A stretch of 64,000 bases of DNA. Source: Thermoleophilia bacterium (lineage in GTDB: Bacteria > Actinomycetota > Thermoleophilia > Gaiellales > SKUG01). The translations under genes and the position numbers were made by a program. The stretch is taken from assembly GCA_025964555.1 (NCBI GenBank), contig JAOPYQ010000015.1, positions 1 through 64,000 of the forward strand, given 5' to 3'. Positions within the stretch are counted from its first letter, which is position 1. Each line of letters begins with the position of its first letter. The notes beneath the pieces were generated by a model. That model did not search any database. It was given only the letters and a program-made list of their open reading frames with translations, and was not told where the DNA came from. This document shows, in pieces, positions 36,481-46,739 of the stretch.

Positions 36481-36888
36481 TCAGGCGCGAGCGCGGGCGA
36501 GCTGCGCGCGAACGCGCGTGGCCAGCTCGCCGGGGCTGAACGGCTTGGTCAGGTAATCGTCGGCGCCGAGCTCGAAGCCGTCGTTGACGTCGCGTTCCTG
36601 GGCGCGTGCGGTGAGCAGGATCACGCGGATGCCGCGCGTCGCAGGATCGGCGCGCAGCTCGCGCAGCACCTCGTGGCCGCTGCGCTTGGGCATCATCACG
36701 TCGAGCACGCACACCTGTGGCATGACGTCCCGGGCGACGGCGAGCGCCTGGTCGCCATCCGAGGCCGAGTGCACCGTGAGGCCTTCGCGGCGGAGGCGGA
36801 ACTCGACGATCGCGCGCAGGTCGTCGTCATCGTCGACGACGAGCACGACGGGAGCATCGGCAGCGGGGGAGTCCGGGGCAGCAACCAC
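36481..36888 (-). CDS. Single-domain response regulator of the glycosyltransferase operon
   Basis: The 135 residues form one receiver domain: DDDDDL pocket (19-24), phospho-acceptor Asp 63 in VLDVMMP, Thr in LLTAR, and Lys 115 in TKPF. A short Ala-rich leader precedes it. It is the first gene of a receiver-HEAT-glycosyltransferase operon. The GTG start is preceded by TACCAG at 6 bases, a weak leaderless candidate. Confidence 0.86.
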   Translation of the reverse strand: MVAAPDSPAADAPVVLVVDDDDDLRAIVEFRLRREGLTVHSASDGDQALAVARDVMPQVCVLDVMMPKRSGHEVLRELRADPATRGIRVILLTARAQERDVNDGFELGADDYLTKPFSPGELATRVRAQLARARA

Positions 36889-36925
36889 TGAGCGCTGGTA
36901 CCCGTGGACGGAACCCCTACTCAGG

Positions 36926-37483
36926 TCAGGGAGCGAGTTCCGGGTGTTCCTCGCCAGGCTGCACGCTCGTTGGCGGCGGCTCGGGATCGGGGAACGGGTC
37001 GACCGGGCGGCGCTCGGCTGCGGTCGACAGGACGATCATCGTTCGCGTGCGCTCGATGCGCGCGATCGAGCGGATGTTCCACACGAGGCGCTCGAGGGCG
37101 ACCGTGCTCTGCGCGCGGACCTTGAGCAGGAAGCTCTCGTCGCCGGCGACGGAGTGGCACTCCTCCACGCCCTGCAGCGAGATGAGCCGGTCGCGTGCGT
37201 CCATGTAGGTCGCGCCGCCGCGCTCGGAGACCGCGACGTAGGCCGTGACCTCGGCACCCACCGCACGCGGGTTGACCAGGGCCTGGTAGCCCATGATCAC
37301 GCCGCGCTGCTCGAGCTTGCGGACCCGATCGTGCGCGCTGGCGGTCGAGATGCCGGCCGCCTCTGCGAGACGCGCGTAGGTGGCTCGACCGTCGGTCTGG
37401 AGCAGGCCGAGGATCTTCCAATCCGCGTCGTCCAGCTTGATCGGCTTGTCCTTGGGTGTCTTCGTTGCAGTTGCGCGCGCCAT
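36926..37483 (-). CDS. Lrp/AsnC-family transcriptional regulator
   Basis: The 185 residues contain the AsnC helix-turn-helix (LDDADWKILGLLQTDGRATYARLAEAAGIS) and a ligand-binding ferredoxin-like domain (VTAYVAVSERGG and VEECHSVAGDESFLLKVRA). These regulators respond to amino acids or small molecules. A Pro/Glu-rich tail follows. TAGGAT lies 10 bases before ATG 37483 and no clear ribosome-binding site is present. It is divergent from the CBS-domain gene. Confidence 0.87.
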   Translation of the reverse strand: MARATATKTPKDKPIKLDDADWKILGLLQTDGRATYARLAEAAGISTASAHDRVRKLEQRGVIMGYQALVNPRAVGAEVTAYVAVSERGGATYMDARDRLISLQGVEECHSVAGDESFLLKVRAQSTVALERLVWNIRSIARIERTRTMIVLSTAAERRPVDPFPDPEPPPTSVQPGEEHPELAP

Positions 37484-37598
37484 AGTGCGAGCGATCCTAC
37501 ACCCGAACGGTGTCCGACCCCCACGAACCTCTGGTACGGTTTCCGCACCGCTCCTCTGGGTATGCGCCCGTGGACCCACCAATGTGAAAGGCACGTCG

Positions 37599-38021
37599 AT
37601 GCTCGTCCGCCAGATCCTCGAAGAGACCGAGTCGTTCCCCACCATCGTGACCGACATCACGGTTCGCGATGCCGCGAAGGTGATGAGCGAGGCCGATGTG
37701 CGCGCCGTGCCCGTCGTCGAGGGCGACAAGCTCGTCGGCATCGTGACGGACTGGGACATCGTCGATGCGTTCGCGGCCGAAGGCGATTCGCTCGCGGACA
37801 AGCCGGTTTCCTCCATCATGACGAGCGACAAGCTCGTGACGATCCAGGCGAGCGCGACGGCCGCATACGCGACCGCCAAGCTCCAGGAGAAGCGTGTCCA
37901 CCACCTTCCCGTGCTCGACGAAGAGCGTTACGTCGGCATGATCTGCCTCGGCACCGAGTGGAGCGACGAGAGCATGCTCACGCCCCCCACGCGACCGACG
38001 CTCACCGCTCGCCGCCCGTAG
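37599..38021 (+). CDS. CBS-domain pair protein
   Basis: The 140 residues are two CBS motifs forming one Bateman module: IVTDITVRDAAKVMSEADVRAVPVVEGDKLVGIVTDWDI and then MTSDKLVTIQASATAAYATAKLQEKRVHHLPVLDEERYVGMI. These modules bind adenine nucleotides and usually regulate a partner. No partner domain is fused. AAAGG lies 8 bases before ATG 37599. Confidence 0.87.
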   Translation: MLVRQILEETESFPTIVTDITVRDAAKVMSEADVRAVPVVEGDKLVGIVTDWDIVDAFAAEGDSLADKPVSSIMTSDKLVTIQASATAAYATAKLQEKRVHHLPVLDEERYVGMICLGTEWSDESMLTPPTRPTLTARRP

Positions 38022-38077
38022 TCGGCGGAGGGCATCCGCAGCATGAACCTCGCAGCCGGCTTCGGGTGATACGAGCC

Positions 38078-39259
38078 ATGCGTCCCGTTCGCCGCGTCGC
38101 GCGCGCTGCACCCCTGGTCCTGTGCTGCCTGTCGCTCTGCGCGGTGGGCGCTCCTGCCGCGTACGCGGACGCCGAGCTCACGGTCTCGCCCCTCATCATG
38201 GAGGTCGAGGCGACGGCCGGGAAGTCGGTCACCGAGACGATCACGGCGACGGCCTCCGGCAGCGACTCCATCGCCCTCGAGCTCGTGCACGCGGACTTCG
38301 GGTTCGGCGGTCCCGACTACCAGGTGCAGCTGATCCGCGACAACGCGGACGAGACGACCGCGTTCTCCACGCGCGGCTGGTTCAGCCTGCCACGGAAGCG
38401 ATACGTCATCCGCGCCGGCGAATCCGTCGACCTGCCCCTCACGATCGACGTGCCGGAGAACACGCCCGGCGGCACCTATCTCGGCGCGGCGCTGCTGCGC
38501 GTGGTCCCGCCCGATGCGAGCGGCGGCGGCAGCCAGGTGCAGGCGGTCCCGGAGACGGGGCCGCTGCTGTTCATCGCCGTCGAGGGCGGCGATCCCCCTG
38601 AAGCGGCGATGAAGCGGTTCGACGTACCGGGCCTCCTTGCCAAGGGACCGCTTCGACCGAAGCTCGTCATCGAGAACATCGGCGACGAGTTCTTCTCGTT
38701 CGAGGGGACGATCGAGCTCTCGGGGCCAGGCAAGGACCGCACCATCGAGGTCGACCGCCAGTTCGTGGTCCCGGGCGAGCCGCGCACGATCCGCACGTCG
38801 GCGAACGAAAAGGGCAAGGATGGCGCGCCGAAACTCGGCACCAGCAAGCTCGAGATGGGTCGCTACGAGGTGACGACGCGGCTGCGCATCGAGCCGCTCG
38901 GCACGACGCTCGTCGCCACACGCACCGTGTGGGTGATCCCCGTCTGGGCCCGGGTCGTCGGCGCGGCCCTCGTTCTGCTGTTTCTCGTCTGCGTGTGGTT
39001 CCTCGCTCGCTGGCTGTCGCATCGACGCGAACTCGGTCGCCTCGTTCGCGAGGAGCTCGCTGCGGATGCCGCCGCGAGCAGGCTGGCTCCGGTTGCCGTC
39101 GAGGACGACGTCGATCCCGACGATGCCGACGACTCGTCCTGGGATGACGACGTGGACGACGACCCCGACGCTGCGGACGACCTCGACGATGCCTCCGATG
39201 ACGAGTCTTCGGTCGACGAGCTCATCGATGGAGCGCCGTCGGACGAGGACTACCGCTGA
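38078..39259 (+). CDS. Surface Ig-like protein, DUF916/WxLIP-like, with acidic tail
   Basis: The 393 residues have a signal peptide (1-30), two Ig-like domains, a membrane segment near residues 285-308, and a long Asp-rich C-terminal tail. The first domain holds TVSPLIMEVEATAGKS and a VIRAGESVDLPLTIDVP stretch followed by GGTYLGAALL. Related signatures recur in the two proteins at 39264-40244 and 40896-41843. Firmicute DUF916 proteins, which bind WxL proteins and peptidoglycan, share this plan of Ig-like domains plus C-terminal anchor. It faces the minus-strand cluster tail to tail. Confidence 0.65.
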   Translation: MRPVRRVARAAPLVLCCLSLCAVGAPAAYADAELTVSPLIMEVEATAGKSVTETITATASGSDSIALELVHADFGFGGPDYQVQLIRDNADETTAFSTRGWFSLPRKRYVIRAGESVDLPLTIDVPENTPGGTYLGAALLRVVPPDASGGGSQVQAVPETGPLLFIAVEGGDPPEAAMKRFDVPGLLAKGPLRPKLVIENIGDEFFSFEGTIELSGPGKDRTIEVDRQFVVPGEPRTIRTSANEKGKDGAPKLGTSKLEMGRYEVTTRLRIEPLGTTLVATRTVWVIPVWARVVGAALVLLFLVCVWFLARWLSHRRELGRLVREELAADAAASRLAPVAVEDDVDPDDADDSSWDDDVDDDPDAADDLDDASDDESSVDELIDGAPSDEDYR

Positions 39260-39263
39260 TCGA

Positions 39264-40244
39264 TCAGCTGTAGGAGCTCGCGGAGTACGCGAGTTCGCCG
39301 TCTTCTTCCTCGTCCTTGCGCCGTCGACGCAGGAACAGGAAGTACAGCACGAAGAGCGCCACGCCGACGAGCGGCAGCAGCATGCTCGACCAGGTGCCCG
39401 CCCACTCCGTCGGCAGCTCGCCACGCGCGGAGGTCTCCTCGTCACCGGGATTGCCGACGACGTCGACGTACTCCTCCACGGGACCCGCCGGCAGGTACCC
39501 GGGATCCTTGCCCGTGGTCGGCGTCTTGAACACGCACTTCCCGCCCGCCTTCGGCATCACGTACGGCGTGCACTTGCCCGTGATCCTGGTCGTCTTGCCG
39601 GGGCCCTTCGGGTCGCGCGTCAGGGTGCCCTTGGTGTTCTTGACCGGGGTGGTGCCCTCGTTGATGAACTTGGTGACGGTCTTGCCGGGCCCGACGATCG
39701 TCGTTTCGGTGACGACGATGTCCGGCGGCGGCGCGCCGCCCGCGTTCATGAGGAACAGCACGCCCATGCGGCTCTCGGCCGTGAGCTCGCCCGCGGCACG
39801 CGACTCGCCGGTGACGATGAGCGCGGCGTAGTGCGCGCCGGTCGCGCCGCTCGGCACGTTCACCTTGACCGCGACCGTGCGGGACTGGTCAGGCGGAATC
39901 GTGATCGCGTCGGGCGCGGTGATCCAGTCGTAGCCGGAGATGTCGGAGGCGAACTTGCCACCGAGCAGCACCGGTGTCAGCGCCGGATCTTCCTTGTCGC
40001 CCTCGAAGTCCTCCTTCGAGAAGGTGAACGTCGTCGGGCTCGTGTTCGTGTTGCTGATGGTGATCGAATGCGTCGACGACGCTCCCGCTCCGGTCTCGGC
40101 GTCGAAGCGCAGCGGCGTCACGCCGAAGCCGATCGAGTCGTCGCCCGCAGCCTGTGCCGGTGCCACCGCGACGAGCGATGCGACGAGCGCCAGCAGCAGG
40201 CCGGCGATGCGGGACGTCGATCGATGTGGGCGGGTGCGATTCAT
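39264..40244 (-). CDS. Surface Ig-like protein, DUF916/WxLIP-like
   Basis: The 326 residues have a signal peptide (1-33), an N-terminal domain with WITAPDAITIPPDQSRTVAVKV and GAHYAALIVTG, and a second beta domain with a Cys pair (CTPYVMPKAGGKC). A C-terminal membrane segment and RRRRKDEEE follow. It is the last gene of the four-gene minus-strand cluster and ends 4 bases from the convergent gene. Its role is probably as a cell-envelope scaffold. Confidence 0.65.
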   Translation of the reverse strand: MNRTRPHRSTSRIAGLLLALVASLVAVAPAQAAGDDSIGFGVTPLRFDAETGAGASSTHSITISNTNTSPTTFTFSKEDFEGDKEDPALTPVLLGGKFASDISGYDWITAPDAITIPPDQSRTVAVKVNVPSGATGAHYAALIVTGESRAAGELTAESRMGVLFLMNAGGAPPPDIVVTETTIVGPGKTVTKFINEGTTPVKNTKGTLTRDPKGPGKTTRITGKCTPYVMPKAGGKCVFKTPTTGKDPGYLPAGPVEEYVDVVGNPGDEETSARGELPTEWAGTWSSMLLPLVGVALFVLYFLFLRRRRKDEEEDGELAYSASSYS

Positions 40245-40257
40245 CGGCTGGTGGGTC

Positions 40258-40863
40258 CTAGAGGTTGGGCACCGCGGTCGCGCGGATGGTGGCGGTCGGT
40301 CGCGCGCCTGCAGGCAGCGCCGAACCGAACTCGGCCTGGAGCTTGATCGTCGTGCGCGTGCGCGGCGTCGGAGCGGCGCGTCGGGCGGCCTCGATCGCGC
40401 GGCCGCCATCGAAGCCGCGCCACTTGGTGCCGTCGCCGAAGCGTCCGAGCGAGAGCGAGCCGACGACCGTCATGCCGAAGCGGCGGTCGTTCGCACCGAC
40501 GGACCACGTCTCGGGCGTGGAGCCGTAGTCCGCGACGTCGATCCCGTTCTTCGCGTCACGCATCGCGGGCGAACGGTTGGTGGAGACGATGAGCTTGAGG
40601 CCGTCGGTGCCGGTGCCCCAGAGGTCCCATGACACGGAACCTCCGTGCTTGCCGCTGCCACCGGCGTCGAAGGTGCCGTTGAGCGGATTGGAGATCACGC
40701 CGCCCGCGAGCACGCGCTGGTCGATCACGCCGGCGCTCTCGACGACCGCCGAGCCATCGTCGGCAGCACTCGACGACGACAGGAAGGGTGCCGAAAGGCA
40801 TGCGACGCACACCGTGGTGACGGTGAGGTCGAGCAGGCGTGAGCGCAAGCGCCAAGGGCTCAT
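40258..40863 (-). CDS. Small secreted beta protein, WxL-like, paralogue of 41840-42547
   Basis: The 201 residues start with a signal peptide (to about 34). The mature part carries SVSWDLWGTGTDGLKLIVSTN, SPAMRD, RRFGMTVVG, KWRGF and a final strand ATIRATAVP. The same landmarks appear in the 235-residue protein encoded two genes upstream. SWDLWG resembles a WxL motif, but only one such motif is present. It lacks an anchor, so it may be held by its Ig-like neighbours. The start is ATG 40863. ATG 40890 is an alternative. Confidence 0.62.
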   Translation of the reverse strand: MSPWRLRSRLLDLTVTTVCVACLSAPFLSSSSAADDGSAVVESAGVIDQRVLAGGVISNPLNGTFDAGGSGKHGGSVSWDLWGTGTDGLKLIVSTNRSPAMRDAKNGIDVADYGSTPETWSVGANDRRFGMTVVGSLSLGRFGDGTKWRGFDGGRAIEAARRAAPTPRTRTTIKLQAEFGSALPAGARPTATIRATAVPNL

Positions 40864-40895
40864 GGTTGCCCTATCGGCATCGAACGGCATGGCCT

Positions 40896-41843
40896 TTACG
40901 ATGGTGGACCGAACCCGTCCGCACCGCCGTCGTCTTCGACCTCGTGGCGACGCTCCCGAGCCCTTCGTCGCATGCGCAGGCGCAGCACCACGACGACCAG
41001 CGCGACCGCGAGCAGCACGAGCATCCAGATCGGCAGCACGACCACGCGCGGTGCCGCATCGTCCACCGCCGCGGCGTCGTCGAGGTCGACGCGCACGTCG
41101 CCCTGGAGCAGGTCCGGCGCCGAGCGCAGGTCGAATTCGACGCGCTGGGTGCGTTCCTCGCCCGGGAACAGGATGCCTGCATCGAGACGTGCCGAGCTGG
41201 CGCCGCCGAACAACCCGTCGACGCGCATCCGCCCCGAGATCGGTTCGTGCACGTCCCCCTCGTTGCGCAGGTGCACGTCCCACGTGGCGCGTCCGCCCTT
41301 CCACCGCCAGCGATCGGATGGCGTCGCGGTCACGCGAACGTCGTGCTCGAACGAGCCGCTCACCGTGATGAAGATCGCCACCGGCTGGTTCACGTCGAAG
41401 CGGACCTGCGAATCGGGACGAGGATCCGGCGCCGTGAACATGATCGCGGCGTAGTGACCGCCGGCGCCCGCATCGGCTGGTACGTCGATCGCAACGTCGA
41501 GCTCCTGCTGCTCGAACGGCGCGATCGTGAACGACCGGGGGCTGATCGGCTTGATCCACCACCCCGCGCCACGTGGCGCGTCGCCGAGCGGCAGGTACTG
41601 GAAGGCGCGACTGTCGGTCCCCTCGCCCGACCGCATGTCGAGACGCTCGCTCGTGAAGGTGGGCTGCACGCCGGTCGAGTTCTTGATGACGAGCGGCACC
41701 GTCACGTGCTCGCCCGGATCGGCCTCGATGAAGTACACGGCGCGATCGAACGTGATCGCCTCATCGGGATCGGGGGCGGTCGCTGCCTGCGCGGCGACGG
41801 GAACCAGGAGCAGGGCCGCGACTGCGGCGAGGATCGTCCTCAG
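40896..41843 (-). CDS. Surface Ig-like protein, DUF916/WxLIP-like, apparent CTG start
   Basis: The 315 residues begin with an ideal signal peptide (RTILAAVAALLLVPVAAQA) that is read only from CTG 41843. That codon overlaps the preceding stop as CTGA, the same geometry as ATGA/GTGA elsewhere in the window. No ATG, GTG or TTG is available before the signal peptide in this frame. The protein has two Ig-like domains (SFTIAPFEQQELDVAIDVP and GGHYAAIMFTA in the first) and a C-terminal membrane segment (about 275-295) with a basic tail. Confidence 0.65.
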   Translation of the reverse strand: MRTILAAVAALLLVPVAAQAATAPDPDEAITFDRAVYFIEADPGEHVTVPLVIKNSTGVQPTFTSERLDMRSGEGTDSRAFQYLPLGDAPRGAGWWIKPISPRSFTIAPFEQQELDVAIDVPADAGAGGHYAAIMFTAPDPRPDSQVRFDVNQPVAIFITVSGSFEHDVRVTATPSDRWRWKGGRATWDVHLRNEGDVHEPISGRMRVDGLFGGASSARLDAGILFPGEERTQRVEFDLRSAPDLLQGDVRVDLDDAAAVDDAAPRVVVLPIWMLVLLAVALVVVVLRLRMRRRARERRHEVEDDGGADGFGPPS

Positions 41844-42547
41844 CCGAGCGGGTGGGCGGAGACGACCATGCTGGCGCGGTACGAGCCGGCGAGCTGCGTC
41901 GCGTCGGACGGGATCATCGAGCGCAGGTGCACGGACATCGTGTACTTGCCCGTGCCGCCGGCGGTCGAGTAGGCGCGGTAGGACGTGCGGGTGAAGCCAC
42001 GCCACTTCCGTGCACTGTCGGTGCCCCACTTGTCCGAGTCGAGCGCGTCGGCACCCGAGGTCGAATCGACGCTCACCGAGTAGCCGAACACGCCCTGGTT
42101 GAAGGAATCGACCTTCCACGGGCACGGGCAGCCGGTGGTCGTGTAGTCGGCGAACGCGGATCGCGCGCCCTTGCCGTCGACGGAGTTGTTGCCGCGCAGC
42201 GCGGGATCGGTCGTCGCGCGGATGCGAACCTCGTAGCCGTTGACCCAATTGGTCGACATGCCCCAGCCGGCGCTCGTCGCATCGATGGCCTCGCCCGGGA
42301 GCGAGACGTTGCCGAGGCGGACGTCCTGGCCGCTCGTCCAGCCGGGCGTCACGCTGGTCGCGACCGGCACCTCGACCTCGATGCGGGTGTCGCTCGACAC
42401 GGGCGCGATCGCACCGCCGGCGAACGGAGCCATCGTCCAGAGCGCGATTGCCGCGATGATCGCCAGCGCGCAGAGCAGCCACGGATCGATCCGCTGCCAG
42501 AGCGGTCGGGGGCGGGTGCGGACACGGGTGATGGCGATGACCTCCAC
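41840..42547 (-). CDS. Small exported beta protein, WxL-like, first of the cluster
   Basis: The 235 residues have a basic start and one hydrophobic segment (about 24-42), acting as signal peptide or anchor. The mature part carries WGMSTNWVNGYEVRI, PALRGN, FGYSVSV, KWRGF and a final GSYRASMVVSA. These landmarks match the 201-residue paralogue. A CPCPW pair of Cys is unique to this copy. GTG 42547 is chosen because GATACC ends 7 bases upstream. Confidence 0.6.
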   Translation of the reverse strand: MEVIAITRVRTRPRPLWQRIDPWLLCALAIIAAIALWTMAPFAGGAIAPVSSDTRIEVEVPVATSVTPGWTSGQDVRLGNVSLPGEAIDATSAGWGMSTNWVNGYEVRIRATTDPALRGNNSVDGKGARSAFADYTTTGCPCPWKVDSFNQGVFGYSVSVDSTSGADALDSDKWGTDSARKWRGFTRTSYRAYSTAGGTGKYTMSVHLRSMIPSDATQLAGSYRASMVVSAHPLG

Positions 42548-42794
42548 GAACGGTGGTATCGGCACCGCTGGTGCGCAGCTTGAATGCTCGAACCAACCTC
42601 GACAGGCACGCACGTACGGGCGCGCGCACCACGCGCGAGAATTCAGGGTCGCTCGATCGATTCGTCACCGATGGTTCCTACCCGCCGCGAAACATCTTCC
42701 GTGGCCGAAGCACTTCGTGTGATCCAGTGAGCGATCGATCACCATTCATAACCTATGGGTCAAGTTTCGAGAAGATCGGGCCGATACTCGGCGC

Positions 42795-44945
42795 ATGCCA
42801 TCCGGACGACCCACGAGCGACCGACCCGGTGACGCGCTGTTGCGCGCCGTCAGTCGTGCCACGAATGCAGCCACCACTGCGCTCGACCCGGCTGTCGTTC
42901 CGGGCAATGCCGCCGATGCGATGGTGCGGTTCCTCGGTGCGCGACGCGCCGACGTGTGGCGCTTCGACGGTCGTCGACCGGTCCACCTGGCCAGCTCCGG
43001 CATCGGTGGCGCCACGCCCGCGTCACTTCCCGCCAACCTCATTCGCATCGCACGCGGCGGACTCGCACAGTCGATCCACGCGAACGAGCTCGGCAACGGC
43101 GTCGGCATCGAGTGGCGACGGATGCTCTTCACGATGGACGCGACCGAGGTGAGCGTGCACGCGCTCGTCGTCGGCGAACGCGTCCTCGGAGCGATCACGG
43201 TGGTTCCCGAAGGTTCGCCCGACGAGCACGAGCTCGAGGCGATGACGATCTATGCGCAGCAGGTGGCTGCGGCGCTCGAGAAGGCCGACCTGCACCGCGC
43301 GGCGCAGGATGCCGCGATGAGCATGCGCGTGCAAAACCGCGTGCTGTCCGAGCTGACCGACGAGCGCGACGTGCCGTCCCTGCGCGCGGCGGTCGAGCAG
43401 CTCGTGTGCGACATGGTCGGCGATGCGGCCGTCGCGGTGCTGCCGGTCGATTCCACGGGTCGCCTCGTGGTGCCGATGCTGACACCGCCGAGTGACGGCA
43501 CGCTGCGCGTCGCGACCGAGCCCGAGGTCGACCTCGTCGCACCGGCCCTGGAAGCTCGCGAGCCCGTCCGACTGACACGACCGGCCCTGCGCATGTGCGC
43601 GCAGCTGGGACTGAGCGCGTTGGCCGGTCACGAAGACATCAACGACACCGCGGTCTGGGGAGTGTCGCTCCGCGTCGGCGAGCGCTGCACCGGCGTGCTG
43701 CTCGTGGGCCTGCCGATCGATCTCGACAAGTGTGCCTTCACCGACGACGAGACTCGCGTGATGGAGCTGATCCGAGCGCTCGCGCCGGCGGTGTCGGTCG
43801 CGCTGGAGAACGCGCAGCTGTTCGCCCGCGAGCACGTGCGTGCGAGCCGCCTGGCTGCAGCCAACACGCTCGCACGAACCGTGACAGGTTCGCAGACGCG
43901 CGACGACCTCTACAACGCGGTCGTGCTCGGCATCGGCGCGCTCTTCGGCTACACGCGAAGCGCGATGTACGACGCGGAGCTCAAGACGCTCACGCACGCG
44001 GGCACGGTCCCGGCGCGCGGCCACGACCGCGAGCGGTCGCTCGTGTCCACCGCACTGCACCGCCGCCGCGCCAGTCGCGTCGAGCGCCACGACCGGACGT
44101 GCCATGCGATTCCGCTCATCAGCGGTGAGCGCATCCACACGGTGCTCTACGTCGAGCAGCCCGACACGGTCACGCCCGAGCAGGAGACGGACGACCTGGC
44201 GCTGCTCGGATCCGTGTGCGAGCACGCGGCCGCCTGCCTGGTCGCGATCGATGCGACGGACAACATCGAGCGCAACTACAAGGACACGATCCAGGCGCTC
44301 GTCCACGCACTCGAGGCGCGCGACCAGTACACCGCGGACCACTCCGACGTCGTCGCCGAATGGGCGCTCGAGGCCGGCAAGCGCCTCGGCATGGACGAGG
44401 ACCAGCTCCGCGACCTGGAGCTCGGCGCGATCCTGCACGACATCGGCAAGGTCGCGATTCCCGACGACATCCTCAACAAGCCCGGACGCCTCACCGAGGA
44501 GGAGTTCGAGGTCATGAAGTCCCACACGATCGTGGGCGAGCGCATCCTCAAGCCGATCGGCTTCCTCAAGAACGTCGCGCCGATCGTGCGCCACGAGCAC
44601 GAGCGCTGGGATGGCCGCGGCTACCCCGACGGCATCAGCGGCGAGCAGATCCCGCTGGCGAGCCGCATCATCTTCGTGTGTGACGCCTACCACGCGATCA
44701 CGTCCGACCGCCCGTACCGCGCCGGGCAGCCCCACGCGTTCGCGCGTCGCATCCTCACCGAGAACGCGGGCACGCAGTTCGACCCGGCCGTCGTCGCCGT
44801 CTTCATGGACGTCATCGATCACTACTGCATCGAGAACGACATCGTGGAAGCCCACGACGACCAGGGCGTGGAGATCGTCAACCCGCTCGGCGCGAAGGTG
44901 GATGCCGCAGCGGCGTCGGTCGACGAGGACGCTGCCGCCGCCTGA
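42795..44945 (+). CDS. GAF and HD-GYP domain protein
   Basis: The 716 residues contain three GAF-like sensor regions (about 30-165, 180-345 and 355-490) and an HD-GYP phosphodiesterase domain. The HD pair is His548-Asp549 in ILHDIGK. RHEHERWDGRGYPDG carries the GYP motif, and SRIIFVCDAYHAITSDRPYR follows. It probably hydrolyses cyclic di-GMP in response to a ligand. GATACT ends 6 bases before the ATG. The C-terminal 30 residues are Ala/Asp-rich. A second HD-GYP protein lies at the start of the window. Confidence 0.9.
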   Translation: MPSGRPTSDRPGDALLRAVSRATNAATTALDPAVVPGNAADAMVRFLGARRADVWRFDGRRPVHLASSGIGGATPASLPANLIRIARGGLAQSIHANELGNGVGIEWRRMLFTMDATEVSVHALVVGERVLGAITVVPEGSPDEHELEAMTIYAQQVAAALEKADLHRAAQDAAMSMRVQNRVLSELTDERDVPSLRAAVEQLVCDMVGDAAVAVLPVDSTGRLVVPMLTPPSDGTLRVATEPEVDLVAPALEAREPVRLTRPALRMCAQLGLSALAGHEDINDTAVWGVSLRVGERCTGVLLVGLPIDLDKCAFTDDETRVMELIRALAPAVSVALENAQLFAREHVRASRLAAANTLARTVTGSQTRDDLYNAVVLGIGALFGYTRSAMYDAELKTLTHAGTVPARGHDRERSLVSTALHRRRASRVERHDRTCHAIPLISGERIHTVLYVEQPDTVTPEQETDDLALLGSVCEHAAACLVAIDATDNIERNYKDTIQALVHALEARDQYTADHSDVVAEWALEAGKRLGMDEDQLRDLELGAILHDIGKVAIPDDILNKPGRLTEEEFEVMKSHTIVGERILKPIGFLKNVAPIVRHEHERWDGRGYPDGISGEQIPLASRIIFVCDAYHAITSDRPYRAGQPHAFARRILTENAGTQFDPAVVAVFMDVIDHYCIENDIVEAHDDQGVEIVNPLGAKVDAAAASVDEDAAAA

Positions 44946-44956
44946 CCGATCGGGCG

Positions 44957-46414
<1,458 letters not shown>

Positions 46415-46739
46415 CCGATGCTCCCTTGCAACGCATCAAGCGCGAGGGGCGGGTGCTGAAGGCGGTCGCACCCGTGGGCGCGGCTGATGTACTCGACGGT
46501 TCTTCGTCCATGTGGCGTTCAGGCTCAGGATAGCAGCGAAATCCACGTCTGCGTAGCACTGCGGTGACCGGCCCTGAATGTGCTGCTGGTACCCGCCACC
46601 GGGTGGATGCAAGCCCCGCACCTCGCAAGGCCGCACGCAAACCTGCGGAAAAACCCGGGTCGAGCGGTATCTGGACGCTGGTATATTCGTCGCGCGGTCG
46701 CGCGCGAGGTGCGACGGTGCAACCCCAGGAGGCATCCCC
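46415..46739. other. Intergenic region, divergent promoters
   Basis: No gene is supported here. On the plus strand TATATT (46682-46687) is a -10 candidate and AGGAGG (46727-46732) is the ribosome-binding site, 7 bases before the aldo/keto reductase ATG. On the minus strand the CNNM gene has its own Shine-Dalgarno sequence. No riboswitch or RNA fold was recognised. Confidence 0.5.

Noticed and set aside
46415-46739. Riboswitch or structured leader upstream of the aldo/keto reductase
   Set aside because: No match to a known riboswitch motif. The small hairpins seen are of the kind expected in GC-rich DNA.
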